Assembly: GCA_030849075.1 (NCBI GenBank) | Contig: JASAOO010003565.1 | Coordinates: forward strand, 186,001 to 250,000 | DNA length: 64,000 nucleotides | DNA from: Zelonia costaricensis | Lineage: Eukaryota; Euglenozoa; Kinetoplastea; Trypanosomatida; Trypanosomatidae | Direction: 5' to 3' | Shown here: positions 48,965 through 59,619 of the stretch, one piece after another | Layout: every line of letters begins with the position of its first letter | How positions within the stretch are numbered: position 1 is the first letter of the stretch | The notes under the pieces: generated by a model | Told to the model about the DNA's origin: nothing | Databases searched by the model: none | What the model saw: the letters and a program-made list of their open reading frames with translations, nothing else | Translations under genes and position numbers: made by a program

Positions 48965-51910
48965 TTACAGTTGGTAGATGCCGTCCACGTACGTCCCGTC
49001 GAAGACGGTGCCGTCGGGGTAGGTCAGCACACCGGCGCCGTGCGGCACTCCCGCGGTATTGACCTGGCCGTGATAGACGCTGCCGTCGGCGAAGCGGGCC
49101 TCACCGATGCAGCCCTCCACAATGTGACCGCTCAGCCAGTCGCACTCAACCGACTCGCCCGGGGCGTTGGTGCGGCGGCCGCGGCCGTGCTGCTTGTTGG
49201 CGTGCCACGTCCCCTCGTACACGCTGCCGTCGCGGAATACCTGCGTACCGACCCCCTGGCGCACGCCGTCCTGCCAGCCGCCGACGTACCGAGACTCAGG
49301 CATCGCCGCCCCGATGCGGCGTGGGCGGTCCGACGGCAGGTCAGCCTCGACGTACTCGACAGTGGCCGCCGTCTCCGGCGCTCCGCGGTGCCACACCCCG
49401 CGCAGCTGGTCGCCGTTCGCGAGCCGCAGGGTGCCGTGCCCTTGCTGCAGCCCATCCAACCACGTGCCGCTGTACTGCTCCGCCGTGTCGCTCTTGGTCG
49501 CCGTGCCAACGCCGGTGAGGCGGTTGTGCATGAAGATGCCGTCGTACGTGACCCCCTCCGTCGCGCTGTAGTACACGCCGGCGCCGCAGCGGTGGTTCTT
49601 CTTCCAGTGGCCCTGGTAGAAGGACCCTGTGCGGGTGTTGCGCTGCGTGCCAACGCCGTCACGGCAGCCCTCAGCAAAGTCGCCGTCGTAGACATCATCG
49701 CCGTCGGTGAGGCGGCCCTGGCCACTGCGCACGTCGTCGCGCCACTCGCCCTCGTAGAGCTCCTCCCCCTCCACCCCGGCTGCCTCATGGAGGCCAGGGC
49801 CACCGCCGCCACCGCCAGTGGCCGCCTTGAGTTTCTTGCGCACCGTCTGCACGCCGCGCCCGCTGCGCTTGTCGCGCTGCCAGGCCCCTGTGTACGCCGT
49901 GATGCCGTCGCTCGAGACGGTGGTGCCGGCGCCTTCGCGGATGTTCAGCGCCGTGTCCATCGCGCCAACGTGGCGGTCGCCGTTGGGGAAGACGTAGGTG
50001 CCGCTCACCAGCTCGTCCGCCCGCCACAACCCTTCCAGCACCACACCGTTTGGGTACGCCTCCTGGCCGGGGCCGACGCGAGTGTCGTGCTGCCACACGT
50101 GCGTGTGCCGGCAGCCGCGGGTGTCCGTCAAGGTGCCGTGCCCCTGCCGGCACGCCCCCTCGGGGTCCCAGGCGCCGTGGTACACGCTGCCGTCCTGGTA
50201 CACGACCCGCACGGACGGCTGCAGCTCCCCGTCTACCCACACCCCGTGCACCGTCATGCCGTTGGGGTACGTGAGGCCACCCGGGCCGTGCCGCCGCCCC
50301 TCGCGCCACTCGCCCTTGTGCAGCAGCCCGCCCGGGACGAGCCGGGCCTCACCGCGGCCGTGCGGCACGTGGCGCTCCCACTGCCCGCGGTACCACCCGC
50401 CGTCCTGCCGGCGCAGCAGCCCGTAGCCCTCGCGGCGACCGGCGACCCAGTCCCCGACGTACGACCGGTCCGCCCACTGGTACGCGCCGCTGCCCTCCTT
50501 TTGGTTGGCGACCCACTCCCCCGCGTACACCTCGACCCCGGGCTGCACCGGCAGCACCAGCCACCCGTCCACCTCTGAGCTCGCAATCTCGGCCGCCATG
50601 AAGGCGTCGATGGCGCCGCCCAGCGCCGCAACGCCGTCCGCCGCGGTCGGGCAGGGGGCGACCGGCGGCGTAGGCGGCAGCAGCTCTGCCGCGCCGGCGG
50701 CCCCGCCGGGCGCGGAGACGGACAGCGTGGAGGACGGCAGCTGTGGCAGCTGCGACAAGGGCGGGGGCGAAGCCGTGGCCTTGGCCCTGTACGAGTCGAC
50801 CGCCGGGGTGATGCTCCCGCCGGCTGTGGCGTTGCTGAGCCTCGGGCTGCTGCGCCTGCTGCGGGTGCGTGTCGTGGAGTGGAAGTAAAAGCCGAAGCCG
50901 AGCCGCGCGAGCTCCTCCGGCGTGAGGGTGTCGGGGATGCTCCAGGCGGACCAGGGCAAGTTGTGCCGCTCGCTGAAGGCGCGCAGCAGGAGGAGCGGCT
51001 GGGCCACGTCGACGGCCGCACCGGGCACGGCGCGGGTGCCGTTGCTACCGGCAGCGCCGACCTCCGGCGAGCTGCTCGCCTCGCGGTGAAGCGTGCTGCT
51101 CCCTCGACTGCCGCTGTCGGTGGCGTTGGAGCTGCTGTTCTCAAGGTCCAGCACCTCGGCTGCCCCGGCCGCCAGGTGCGACACCGCCTCCTCCGGGGCG
51201 GCGTAGTACTGGAAGCCAAGCCCGTCGCGCTGATCGCCGCGCCAGTCGCCAACGTAGAGCGAGGTGAAGGCGGCCCGCGCCGCCGTGTGCCAGGGCGGCG
51301 CGGCTGAGGCGCAGAGGGTGGCATGCAGCGTCGGCGCAGCAGCCCGTGAGGTCGCGGCGACCGCACCCGCAGACGGCGCCTTCGTGAAGAGGCGTCCTTG
51401 CTTGAGGGAGAGCGGCACGTCACCGGCAGCGCGCACCGCGGCGCCGGGCTTCACCTCTCCCGTGCGCAGCCACATCGCAAAGAACTCAGGCTGCACGTGT
51501 GCACGGATCTGAAAGCGGGCGCGGCCGCTGGGCTCTAGGTACTGCACCGCGATAAAGAGCGTCCCGACGCGGTAGGCGGGGTCGGCCGGGTGCAGCACAA
51601 TCTGCTTGATCGGCTCAGGCGACACGAGGCGCCACGCGGCATTGTTGCTGTCAGGACGGGGGCAGGTGCAGCTCAAGAACACTGCGCAGCGGCTCGCCGT
51701 GTTGGCCTCCTGCACGTCCAGCACCACAAGCGCGGGCTCGCTGAGGAGGACAGTGAAGTACGTGACAGGGTGGCGCGTGTCGACGCAGCCCTCGGCTGGA
51801 AACTCGCTGCCGGGGTTGATGGGCATGGCTTGTGAGCCGATGGGGAGCGACATGTTGTTGAGGTGCGAGGGGGACGCGTCCACCACCGGCAGGGCCGAGG
51901 AGGACAACAT
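48965..51910 (-). CDS. MORN-repeat protein
   Basis: The product has 981 residues. An N-terminal module of about 35-140 (YFTVLLSEPALVVLDVQEAN to HVQPEFF) looks like a beta-sandwich of the calpain-C/C2 type, by eye only. An isolated MORN motif (LYVGDWRGDQRDGLGFQYY) lies at about 220-240, then a Ser/Ala/Pro-rich linker. From about residue 460 to the end there are roughly 20 consecutive 22-24-residue MORN repeats of the form YxGxWxxxxxxGxGxxxxxxG, such as YEGEWRDDVRSGQGRLTDGD and YVGGWQDGVRQGVGTQVFRD. MORN arrays form elongated rods that dimerise and can bind lipid or organise cytoskeletal structures such as the T. brucei hook complex (MORN1). The Met at 51910 is used: a strong acceptor 13 bases upstream lies inside the longer open frame and rules out its Met at 51952. 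Confidence 0.88.
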   Translation of the reverse strand: MLSSSALPVVDASPSHLNNMSLPIGSQAMPINPGSEFPAEGCVDTRHPVTYFTVLLSEPALVVLDVQEANTASRCAVFLSCTCPRPDSNNAAWRLVSPEPIKQIVLHPADPAYRVGTLFIAVQYLEPSGRARFQIRAHVQPEFFAMWLRTGEVKPGAAVRAAGDVPLSLKQGRLFTKAPSAGAVAATSRAAAPTLHATLCASAAPPWHTAARAAFTSLYVGDWRGDQRDGLGFQYYAAPEEAVSHLAAGAAEVLDLENSSSNATDSGSRGSSTLHREASSSPEVGAAGSNGTRAVPGAAVDVAQPLLLLRAFSERHNLPWSAWSIPDTLTPEELARLGFGFYFHSTTRTRSRRSSPRLSNATAGGSITPAVDSYRAKATASPPPLSQLPQLPSSTLSVSAPGGAAGAAELLPPTPPVAPCPTAADGVAALGGAIDAFMAAEIASSEVDGWLVLPVQPGVEVYAGEWVANQKEGSGAYQWADRSYVGDWVAGRREGYGLLRRQDGGWYRGQWERHVPHGRGEARLVPGGLLHKGEWREGRRHGPGGLTYPNGMTVHGVWVDGELQPSVRVVYQDGSVYHGAWDPEGACRQGHGTLTDTRGCRHTHVWQHDTRVGPGQEAYPNGVVLEGLWRADELVSGTYVFPNGDRHVGAMDTALNIREGAGTTVSSDGITAYTGAWQRDKRSGRGVQTVRKKLKAATGGGGGGPGLHEAAGVEGEELYEGEWRDDVRSGQGRLTDGDDVYDGDFAEGCRDGVGTQRNTRTGSFYQGHWKKNHRCGAGVYYSATEGVTYDGIFMHNRLTGVGTATKSDTAEQYSGTWLDGLQQGHGTLRLANGDQLRGVWHRGAPETAATVEYVEADLPSDRPRRIGAAMPESRYVGGWQDGVRQGVGTQVFRDGSVYEGTWHANKQHGRGRRTNAPGESVECDWLSGHIVEGCIGEARFADGSVYHGQVNTAGVPHGAGVLTYPDGTVFDGTYVDGIYQL

Positions 51911-54012
51911 GGATGCGTGTTCACTGCAGCTCGTCCGTGTGTGGCGAGGCAACGAGAGAGAGAGAGACAGAGGTGCGGATCACACCGCCTCAAAAAAAAG
52001 GCGGGGGATGTTGGGAAGCTCAGCGGGGTGTGCAGCGTACCGCCGCAGCCGTGTTGATGCGCGTGTGTGCACAAGCCCTGCGCTCGCACCACACGCAGAG
52101 ACCCGCGAGAGACGGCGCGATGTCGGTGGAGCAGGTGGTTGAGGTGAGTGGAGGATAGGAGATGAAGGGAGCGGTGAGAGAGCTCACGGCAAGGCGCCGC
52201 GGCGGGACAAGGCGCAGCTTAGCGCCGTGGAAGGAGGTCTGCGTGCGCCTCTTGCCCGCCTTGCGGTGCGTGCAAGCACACACGCCAGGAGTACGCGGAA
52301 GACGCTGCGTTCGTCCTTTTTCTTTGCTTCTTCTTTTTTGTTGTTGTGCTTTCTGTAGGCGCTGGCTATTGCTTGCGGCGTCGTGTCCGTCGTTGAGCCC
52401 CATTTCAATCATGCCTCGGTGTCGCTCCCCCGTTTGCTTTGCTACGTTGAGGGAAAAGAAAAGACAAGGGAGCGACAGCCCGCACTTCAACCTCGCCTCG
52501 GCCTCGCCAACGCGCGAACACAAAACAGCATCAGCATCCATACATGCAAAAACAAACACACAGGAACGATAAGACTAATGAAAAGAGAGGAAAGAAACGA
52601 GCGCGCATATGGTTCAAACGCCAAGCAGAGGGGTGGGGTGAGAGCCGTCAAGAGCGGTTCAAGGAACGGAGGTTTCGGCGGGGGAGAGAGAGACGTGGGG
52701 CTGCGTAGGGAACTCCATGTATCTTACGGTGTCTTGGAGGCGCGCTTGCACCCTTCCACACACCAGGTACACAAATCAGCTTCCTTCTCTTTTTCTTTTT
52801 TTTTTAGGTCGACCTCGGCAACTCTGCTCTCCATTTTTTCCTTCCTTCTCAACCTCACCCCGTGTCACACTGTTCTCAATCCCTACACTCCCCTCCCCCC
52901 CCAAAAAAAGGGGGAGCAGATCAGCACGACGTCGTGGCGTGGAGAGGGCGAGGGGCGGTGCATCAGCAGTGCGACGCGTACTCAACTGCGCTCTGCAGAG
53001 GGCCCACAGCACAACACTATACTGTTGTTCCTTTTTTTGTTGTTTGCTTCACGGAGAACGCAAACGGTGCTGAAAGGGGGAGGAACGGGGGAGGCGGGGG
53101 CAAAAGCGCGGGTGAAGAGAGAAGCAACGGCACAGAGGAAAAAGGGGGTCCGGAGTTTGTGTGTGTGTGTGCGTGCGTGCGCGTGCGCCCTTGTCGAGTT
53201 GGGTGTTGCGGGCACACCACCGACGGACGAGGGAGGAGAAGAGGGTGGATGGGTGGGTGGGCGGGTGGGGGGGGGGGGAGCAGAAGTTCCACTCTTGCGT
53301 GGAGGAAGACAGTGCGAGCGCCTCACGGGCGTCCAGTTGGGTCAACTGCAGAAACAATGTGGAAAAGGAAAACGGGGGCAGCGGTGTTTCCGATGTGGCA
53401 TCTACGGTGACAGCAGAGAACGCCGCAAACCCGGGTGCGAAGCGGTCGAAGGGAAAGTCGAAGACGCCGTCACGGATGGGGGAGGGGGGGAAGGCGGGCC
53501 ACGACGCTTCAGCGCCAGCACGGCGGCTCTGCAACGTGGCTCGCCACACACCGAGTCGCACGAAGGAGCCTCGCAAGGGGAGCGCCAAAGAGGAGAACCA
53601 GAGAGGCGAACACGCACAGAGCGAGCAAGGACCCCTCTCGGCATCACTTCCCGTGAAGAGGGCGGTGGCAGCGAGAACACAAAAACAGGGGGGGGCCAAA
53701 CGGCTTGAGTCAAGGTGCGAGGGCGGGGGAGAGGAAAAGAAGGGAGGGAGGACGCTGCGGAGGTCGGACACAAAGAAGATGCAACGCGCAACGTCAGAGT
53801 GGCGGCGCAATGCCCTCGTGCGCTGGACGCGACGGTTCGGCCACTGCTGCAGAGCACGAGCTGAGAGGGAAAACAAAAAAAAAAGCAAGAACCGAGGTGA
53901 CGGGGCCGCAACTCACGCAGCTGACACACACAAGCACGCGAGTCCGGAAGCGGGAGACGTCAATCCGCACGACCTTCCCTGTGCTGCCTCTTCTGTCCAG
54001 GTCGTCGGGTGC
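51911..54012. other. 2.1-kb intergenic spacer
   Basis: No credible gene is seen. It includes T-rich patches at 52317-52345 and 52783-52806, a C run then A run at 52895-52907, a (GT)n run near 53156-53172 and a G-rich, quadruplex-prone tract at 53244-53279. Plus-strand frames of 441 and 309 codons here are purine-bias artefacts. Confidence 0.6.
51924..51965 (-). promoter_or_regulatory. probable spliced-leader acceptor for the MORN gene
   Basis: A (CT)n-rich tract on the minus strand (about 51970-51938) is followed by GACGAG and CTGCAG, with the second G at 51924, 13 bases before the ATG at 51910. Confidence 0.55.
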
Positions 54013-56697
54013 CTACATGACGATGCAGCTGCTGGCGTTGCACTGCGTTGTCTTGTGCTTCTGGGCGTGCCCGGCGCTGGTGCACGGTGAGCTCGGGGCG
54101 GCCTTGGACGTGAGCCGTGACCCGCCACCCGCCTGCGCCGCCGCTGCTGACGGCGGCCGAGCCGCGCCCTGCCTGTTTTGCGGCGCCAACAGCGACGCAG
54201 CGGGCGAGTGCGACGGCGTAACCGGCTCGTGCGTGCGCTGCGAATGCCCGGGTGAAAGCACGACTGGCCCCACGTAGCTGGCATCCCGCGTGCACGACGT
54301 CTTGCTCGGCGCCTGTGTCGTCGGCGAGCACCAGGCAGTGCTCGGTGTGGCGCACGCGTCGCTGGCGAACGGGGCGTTGATAAAGGTGTTCGACGTCGGC
54401 ATCGGCGAGGTCAGCGTGTTGGGTGTCGAGAGGCGCAGGGCGGAGTCCTCGTACGGGCCGTCGTCGTCGTTGTTCTGCTGCGACGTCGGCGACGAGGTGA
54501 GCCCGCTCCTGCCGTCGCACTCCAGGGCCAGCTTCTTGGTCACCAGCGCGGACGTCCTGCTCGAGCCCTCCCCCGCCCTCTCGGCGGCCACGGAGGTCTC
54601 CGCGGAGTCCACATTCCTCCAGACGCGCGACCGCACGGGCAATGGAGTGTCGCCCACCGCAAGGGGCGCACCGCAGTCACAGGCGCACGCGGTGTCGTGC
54701 AAACCCGGCCCCGAGAAGGCTGAGAAGTCGCCACCGACCTGCGTCGTGTTCACTGGACTGGAGAGCAGGGAACACGTCGACCCATTCGCAGGCACTGCGG
54801 GGTCCTTTTTGCCGTCGCCGCGGTGCGGCGCGACCCTTGCCGCCGTGCTGCGTCGCGGGTTCGGCGGGGAGTGGTACACCGACGTGTCAGCCCGCGTAAG
54901 GTCGGTCGGGTGGAGCGACCCTGCAAAGGTGGCCGTCGCGTTGAGCTCTGACGGAGTCACCGGCTCGGCGGGCGGGGCCTGTAGCGTCCGAGGGCTGCTG
55001 CAGCGTGTTGCCGTGGTCGGCACCGGCGCCTCCAGCCGCCAAGTGGTGCACCCCGGCGAGTTCCACGGCGAGCCCAGCTCCGTCTCGCTCAGCTCCGGCA
55101 CCGTAGCCGGGCTGACGCTGCGGCGTCCGGGCGTGACTGCAGTGCCGGCGTTGGACGGCGACACCGTCGCAGCCGGCGTGGCAGTGGCGGCTTCGCGGGC
55201 GCTGTAGTCGCCGCTGCCGCCGGGGTGCGCCGCCACAGTCGCAGGAGCGGCAGCGGCGGCTTCCGTGGTCCTCAGCGTGCCGGGCGAGAGCGGGTTTGCC
55301 GAGTCGCTGAGGCGGGCTTGGTGAGCGCGCGTGACGGGTGAGTTGCCCGCCGTGATGGCCAGCTGCCCCAAGAAGGAGACGCCGCGGCTATGCCGTAGCG
55401 TCGGGCTCTCGGACGAGGGCCCGCCAAGCGAGGTGCCGAGGCTGCTCGAGTACAGCACCATCATCGGCGGCATCAGCGACGCAGACGAGCGCTCACTCAC
55501 GTGCGACATGCTCGACAGGCTTCTGGGATGGTCGCTCAGCTGCAGCGTCGGCTGCGGCTGCAAGGTGGTCTTGGCGGGGCTGCCGTGCGGCGACAACGTG
55601 TCGCCACTCTTCGAGCACGGGGCGACGCTGCCACTGTCGCGCGGGGTGTGTTCCAGTGAAACCAGCACAGTGGGAAGCGCCTCGCCGCGGTCCAGCCGCT
55701 TCAGCCACACGTGGAGCGAGATGCACGCCCGCATTGCCGCGTCCACGGCCGCGCCGTCGAGGTTGGAGAGCTGGTAGAGCGGCAGTCGCGCGGAGGCACC
55801 GGGTGGGATGCCCAAGATGCTCGACGTGCCCGTCGACCTAGCCTCGTCCGACTTGGACGGCAGCAGCGCCGGCGACGAGGCGGAGGGGGACAGCGTCTTG
55901 GGTGAGACGGCGGGCGTGGGGGAGGCGCGGCGAGGGGAGGGCTTGCGGGCACCGGGCGGCGGTGCGGCAGCGGCACGGTCGTGCGTCGAGCCCTTCTTGT
56001 GGCTCGCGTCGCCGTCGCTACTGCTCTGGAAGAGGCGGTGGAAGAAGTTGTAGAAAGCCCGCGGCGAGTGGCGCGCCCGACGTTGCCGCTGCTGCTCCGC
56101 CTCGGCCTCACTCAGCCGCCGCGCCTCCTCCACGTCGGCGTCCTCCTCGTCGACGAAGTAGCCGGCGGAGTGGAGGCACGTCGTGGTGACGCTCTCCGCC
56201 TCCTCGGTGGTGGCCGGCGACGTCGCCTCGGCAGCGCCCTTCTCCCCAAAGTGCGTACCCACAACAAAAATCGGCACCTCGCTGAAGTCGCCCGTCGTGG
56301 ACGCGAAGCGCGCGGGCCCGGTGCTGTTGCGCGCCTCCACGACCTCCTCCATCCAGCGCGGCAGGCTCAGCAGCGACTTGCGGTGCCGAACGGAGTACAC
56401 AAGGATGACAACGTCGCACTTCGCCAGGTAGGCTGCGCGGTGCTGGCGGAAGGAGGGAGCGCTGCAGCAGTCCGTGAAGAGCAGCCGGTAGGGCTGCGTT
56501 CCGACGAGCTCGACGTGGGTGTAGGAGTCGAGCAGGGTCGGCTCGTGGCGCGTCGAAGGCGACGGGGCTTGATGGTCGAGGTACTGTCGCAGCAGGGCGG
56601 TCTTGCCCACGTGCGGGTCCCCGAGCACCACGACGCGAATTTCCGGTATACTCTCGCTCACCGCGCCGCTCAGCGAACCAGAAAGCTCGCGGGCCAT
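54013..56697 (-). CDS. Ras-like GTPase with long tail and CAAX box
   Basis: The product has 894 residues. A Ras-superfamily G domain occupies about 18-160 plus 310-340: P-loop GDPHVGKT at 26-33, switch-I Thr54, then LLFTDCCSAPSF at 72-83 in the place of the usual DTAGQ, CDVVILVYSV, and IFVVGTHFGEKG near 150 in the place of NKxD. The domain is split by an insert of about 150 disordered residues. PLYQLSNLDGAAVDAAMRAC supplies the last strand and helix. A disordered Ser/Thr/Pro tail of more than 500 residues follows, and the protein ends in Cys-Ile-Val-Met, a CAAX box predicted to be farnesylated. Loss of the switch-II Gln and of NKxD suggests altered nucleotide binding or hydrolysis. Membrane-attached signalling or trafficking is inferred. 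Confidence 0.82.
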   Translation of the reverse strand: MARELSGSLSGAVSESIPEIRVVVLGDPHVGKTALLRQYLDHQAPSPSTRHEPTLLDSYTHVELVGTQPYRLLFTDCCSAPSFRQHRAAYLAKCDVVILVYSVRHRKSLLSLPRWMEEVVEARNSTGPARFASTTGDFSEVPIFVVGTHFGEKGAAEATSPATTEEAESVTTTCLHSAGYFVDEEDADVEEARRLSEAEAEQQRQRRARHSPRAFYNFFHRLFQSSSDGDASHKKGSTHDRAAAAPPPGARKPSPRRASPTPAVSPKTLSPSASSPALLPSKSDEARSTGTSSILGIPPGASARLPLYQLSNLDGAAVDAAMRACISLHVWLKRLDRGEALPTVLVSLEHTPRDSGSVAPCSKSGDTLSPHGSPAKTTLQPQPTLQLSDHPRSLSSMSHVSERSSASLMPPMMVLYSSSLGTSLGGPSSESPTLRHSRGVSFLGQLAITAGNSPVTRAHQARLSDSANPLSPGTLRTTEAAAAAPATVAAHPGGSGDYSAREAATATPAATVSPSNAGTAVTPGRRSVSPATVPELSETELGSPWNSPGCTTWRLEAPVPTTATRCSSPRTLQAPPAEPVTPSELNATATFAGSLHPTDLTRADTSVYHSPPNPRRSTAARVAPHRGDGKKDPAVPANGSTCSLLSSPVNTTQVGGDFSAFSGPGLHDTACACDCGAPLAVGDTPLPVRSRVWRNVDSAETSVAAERAGEGSSRTSALVTKKLALECDGRSGLTSSPTSQQNNDDDGPYEDSALRLSTPNTLTSPMPTSNTFINAPFASDACATPSTAWCSPTTQAPSKTSCTRDASYVGPVVLSPGHSQRTHEPVTPSHSPAASLLAPQNRQGAARPPSAAAAQAGGGSRLTSKAAPSSPCTSAGHAQKHKTTQCNASSCIVM

Positions 56698-56733
56698 GAT
56701 GCTGCACCACTGACGCGATTCGCTACCGCGGCG

Positions 56734-56800
56734 CTGCAGTCAAGCACACAAGCAAAATGAACGGGGGTGCGGAGGCCGGGGAGGGCCGCAGCACTTGGCA
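56734..56800 (-). promoter_or_regulatory. probable spliced-leader acceptor for the Ras-like gene
   Basis: On the minus strand a C/T-rich tract (about 56795-56745) runs into GTGTGCTTGACTGCAG with the G at 56734, 36 bases before the ATG at 56697. Confidence 0.55.
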
Positions 56801-59476
56801 ACGCGAAAAGACACAGGGAAAAGATGGTGTCTGGCGGGGGAGTGCGACGGGGGGTGGGGCGGCGAGACGTGCCGGTGACGGATCCGCGCCAAAAAAAAGA
56901 GAAATCAAGAGCACTGCTAGGAGAAGGCTGAACTTGACGTACACGCGCTCACACACAGACACACACAGGCCAGAAACGTGTCACTGAAGGACACACAAAC
57001 GCAGAGAGTGGAGAAGAAACGCAACAAAAGAAGAGGCGACGTGGCTGCCGTACCGAGACCGCGAAGAGCGGCGGCAAGGCAGAAGGGCGCAGCGGGCAGG
57101 GCAAACAGTCAAAACAAAAAAAAACAGGAAAGAGGAGGGCAACACGCAACGTCGCGGAGGGAAGGGTGCTCTGCTCACGTCTGGAGGGTAGTGATGGTGG
57201 TGGCTCGATCAGCGCAGCAACGACAAACGCTGACGTCGCGCACGTGAGCCCAGCAGACGCAATCGAGAAGGCCGGCGCCCGGGTGAAACAGCTGAGGGTG
57301 GAGAAAGACACGAACAGCAACTCCCTTTCAGGTGCACACCGATGCCTCGCCTACTCCACGTTTAACGAGCAGCCAACACGCGTCCAGTGTGGAAAAACCG
57401 GAAGCACGAAGGAAGGTAGCAAAGGAGGGGGTAGGAGGGGTGAGGACGGGTGAGGGTGGGGAGTGCACTTGCCGGGTGCACCGTACAGGGACAGAGGACG
57501 ACGCGATAGCGCGCACACAGAAAGAGCCACAGCGCTCTATAAGAGACCAAGAGGGGAGCAAGTACCAGCCGAAACTCACCTAGCATACATGAATGTCGTT
57601 CAGTCGCACAATCCGGACGCCGCCACCCCGCGCAGGGTGCCACGCAGGTGCCGATAAGGGTCCGAAAGGAAAAGAAAGGAGAAGAAGGGCACTCGCGCAA
57701 ACGCAGACAGCAACGACAACAGCAACAAAAAAAAACAAATCACACAAGACGCACGAACAAGTATGAATGCCGTTCCGCTCAATTCAAGTCGGAGAAGGCT
57801 GAAACGGGAAAAAAGAAAAGAAGCGCGTCAAATGCGGGCGCGACAGACTCAGATATACAGCTACACAGCGTGCACACACAACTTCCTATTTTCCTACTGG
57901 GTACGAGGGGTGGGAGACAAGGGTGAGAGAAGAAGAAGAGACGCCGAAAAGAAACAAAACACAGCGTGCACCAGTGGCAGAGCTACAGGAGCGGTGGAGC
58001 GGAGGAAAAGAGAGAAGTTGTGAGTGATCGCACGGCGCGCGTTGATGGGGGCGGCCTTGGATTTCGTTTGTTTGTTTTTTTTTTTTTTTGCGAGAGCCCA
58101 AGCGATGAGAAAAAAGAAGGCAATCGCCGCCTGCTCGTGGGGGGACCGGTGTTGCGAGGAGGTGCGGGTGCTGACGCAATCAATCGTGTGAAGAGGGGAG
58201 GGGGGCGGAGAACACAAACGGTGTGGCCGACGAGAGCGACAAGCACACGTACGTGCGTGTGTTTGTGGTCGAGAGGCCACACACAAAAACAGAAATGGGC
58301 GGGAGACGCCAGTGAACAAAAAAAAAAGATGGGAAAGAGTCGAAAGAACGAGGAACAAATCACGGCAGAGACGCGAGAGCGTCGTTTATGGATGATTGTA
58401 CTGTCGCAGAGAGTGGAGGAATGGTGAAAGCGGTTGCGAAATCCAAACGGAGAAAAGAGAACAAGACAAACGCACAAGAAGGGGGGAGGAAGAGAGAGCA
58501 CGAGATGTCGGACCAAAGCAGCACGCGCACCTGCACAGGACGAGAGGAGCACCAGCAAGAACTACCGGCGTCGCGAAGAGACCAGCGATTGCAGGCGTCG
58601 GGTCGCTGAGGAGGGATTCGATAAAGGGGACGTCTGGATGGACACACGGCAGCGACACGCTGCGATGAAGTCAAAAGGGGGTGGGAGGGGGCGGCGCGGC
58701 AAAGAGCTTGGAGAGGGGGGAGAAGGATCGCAAAAATGCAAAAGGGCGCACACACAGACACAAAAGCAGAGGCAAGAAAAGAGAAACACGAGTTCGCAAG
58801 CAATCCGGTGGAAGCGGCCGCACTTCAACCACGAAGGCGGAGACAAGACAACGACAACGCCACACACACACACACAAACACGCACGAGGGGCCACAAAGA
58901 GGAACCGGGCAAAGAGGATAGGGAGGCGTCGGACAAGAACTCACACAGTGCCACAAGAACGCACACACACACACACACACCTACCGGCCAAACAAAAATG
59001 ATGGAGAGAAAAAAGAAAAAGCGACGAGGCAAAAGAGGAGGCAGGGAGTGCCAGGCAGAGCGACGCGCGTGGCGACGACGGCGTGCGGGCCGCACAATCC
59101 AGCTTTGAGGGAAAGGAAAAAAAAAATGCACTTGGTAAAGAACAACAGCGACAGAAAGAAGCACGCAGCCGTATGACGAGTTCGGCCTTTGTGTTTTGTT
59201 ATGCTGCTCTTTCTTTCTTGGCTTCGCTTTGCGGAAGGCGTCGGGGGGCAGTGACCGACACGCCACAACAAAGACGCACAGGCTTGCGTTCTTTTTTTTT
59301 TTTTGCTCTGTCGTCAGATCTGTGTGTGTGTGTGCGTCTGCGCGGGAAGAGCGGTGAAACTCGAGGAAAAAAAAAAGGGAGAAGAGTTGATATTGCTTGG
59401 TATGCCGCTCGACTCGCGTTGGCCGGCAAAATCACTTTTGCGTCCTGCCTGGCGTCGACCACTCTCTCGCTCTCAC

Positions 59477-59619
59477 GGTGGCACCGGTAGAGGAGAGACA
59501 GAAGGGGGCGCGCGTGGGTGCGCGTGGGTGGGTGTGGGGGGTGGAGGGGGGNGGTGGCACCGGTAGGGGAGAGACAGAAGGGGGCGCGCGTGGGTGGGGG
59601 GTGGGGGGTGGGGGTGGGG
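59477..59619. repeat. G-rich tandem duplication, 76-base period, with an n
   Basis: A block starting ggtggcaccggtag at 59477 recurs at 59553. The first 45 or so bases of the two copies differ at one position (a versus g), then both dissolve into G/GT-rich sequence. The single undetermined base at 59552 is exactly at the junction. Confidence 0.85.

Noticed and set aside
52383..54090. Plus-strand frames of 441 and 309 codons in a spacer
   Set aside because: The translations are Arg/Gly/Glu/Lys and Thr/His-rich as expected from G/A tracts and CA runs. They have no domain, lie opposite to transcription and overlap the Ras-like gene's end.
58562..59266. 234-codon minus-strand frame in the 4-kb gap
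   Set aside because: It contains long Cys-Val and Phe-Leu runs produced by (CA)n and C/T tracts. No ordinary globular composition is present.
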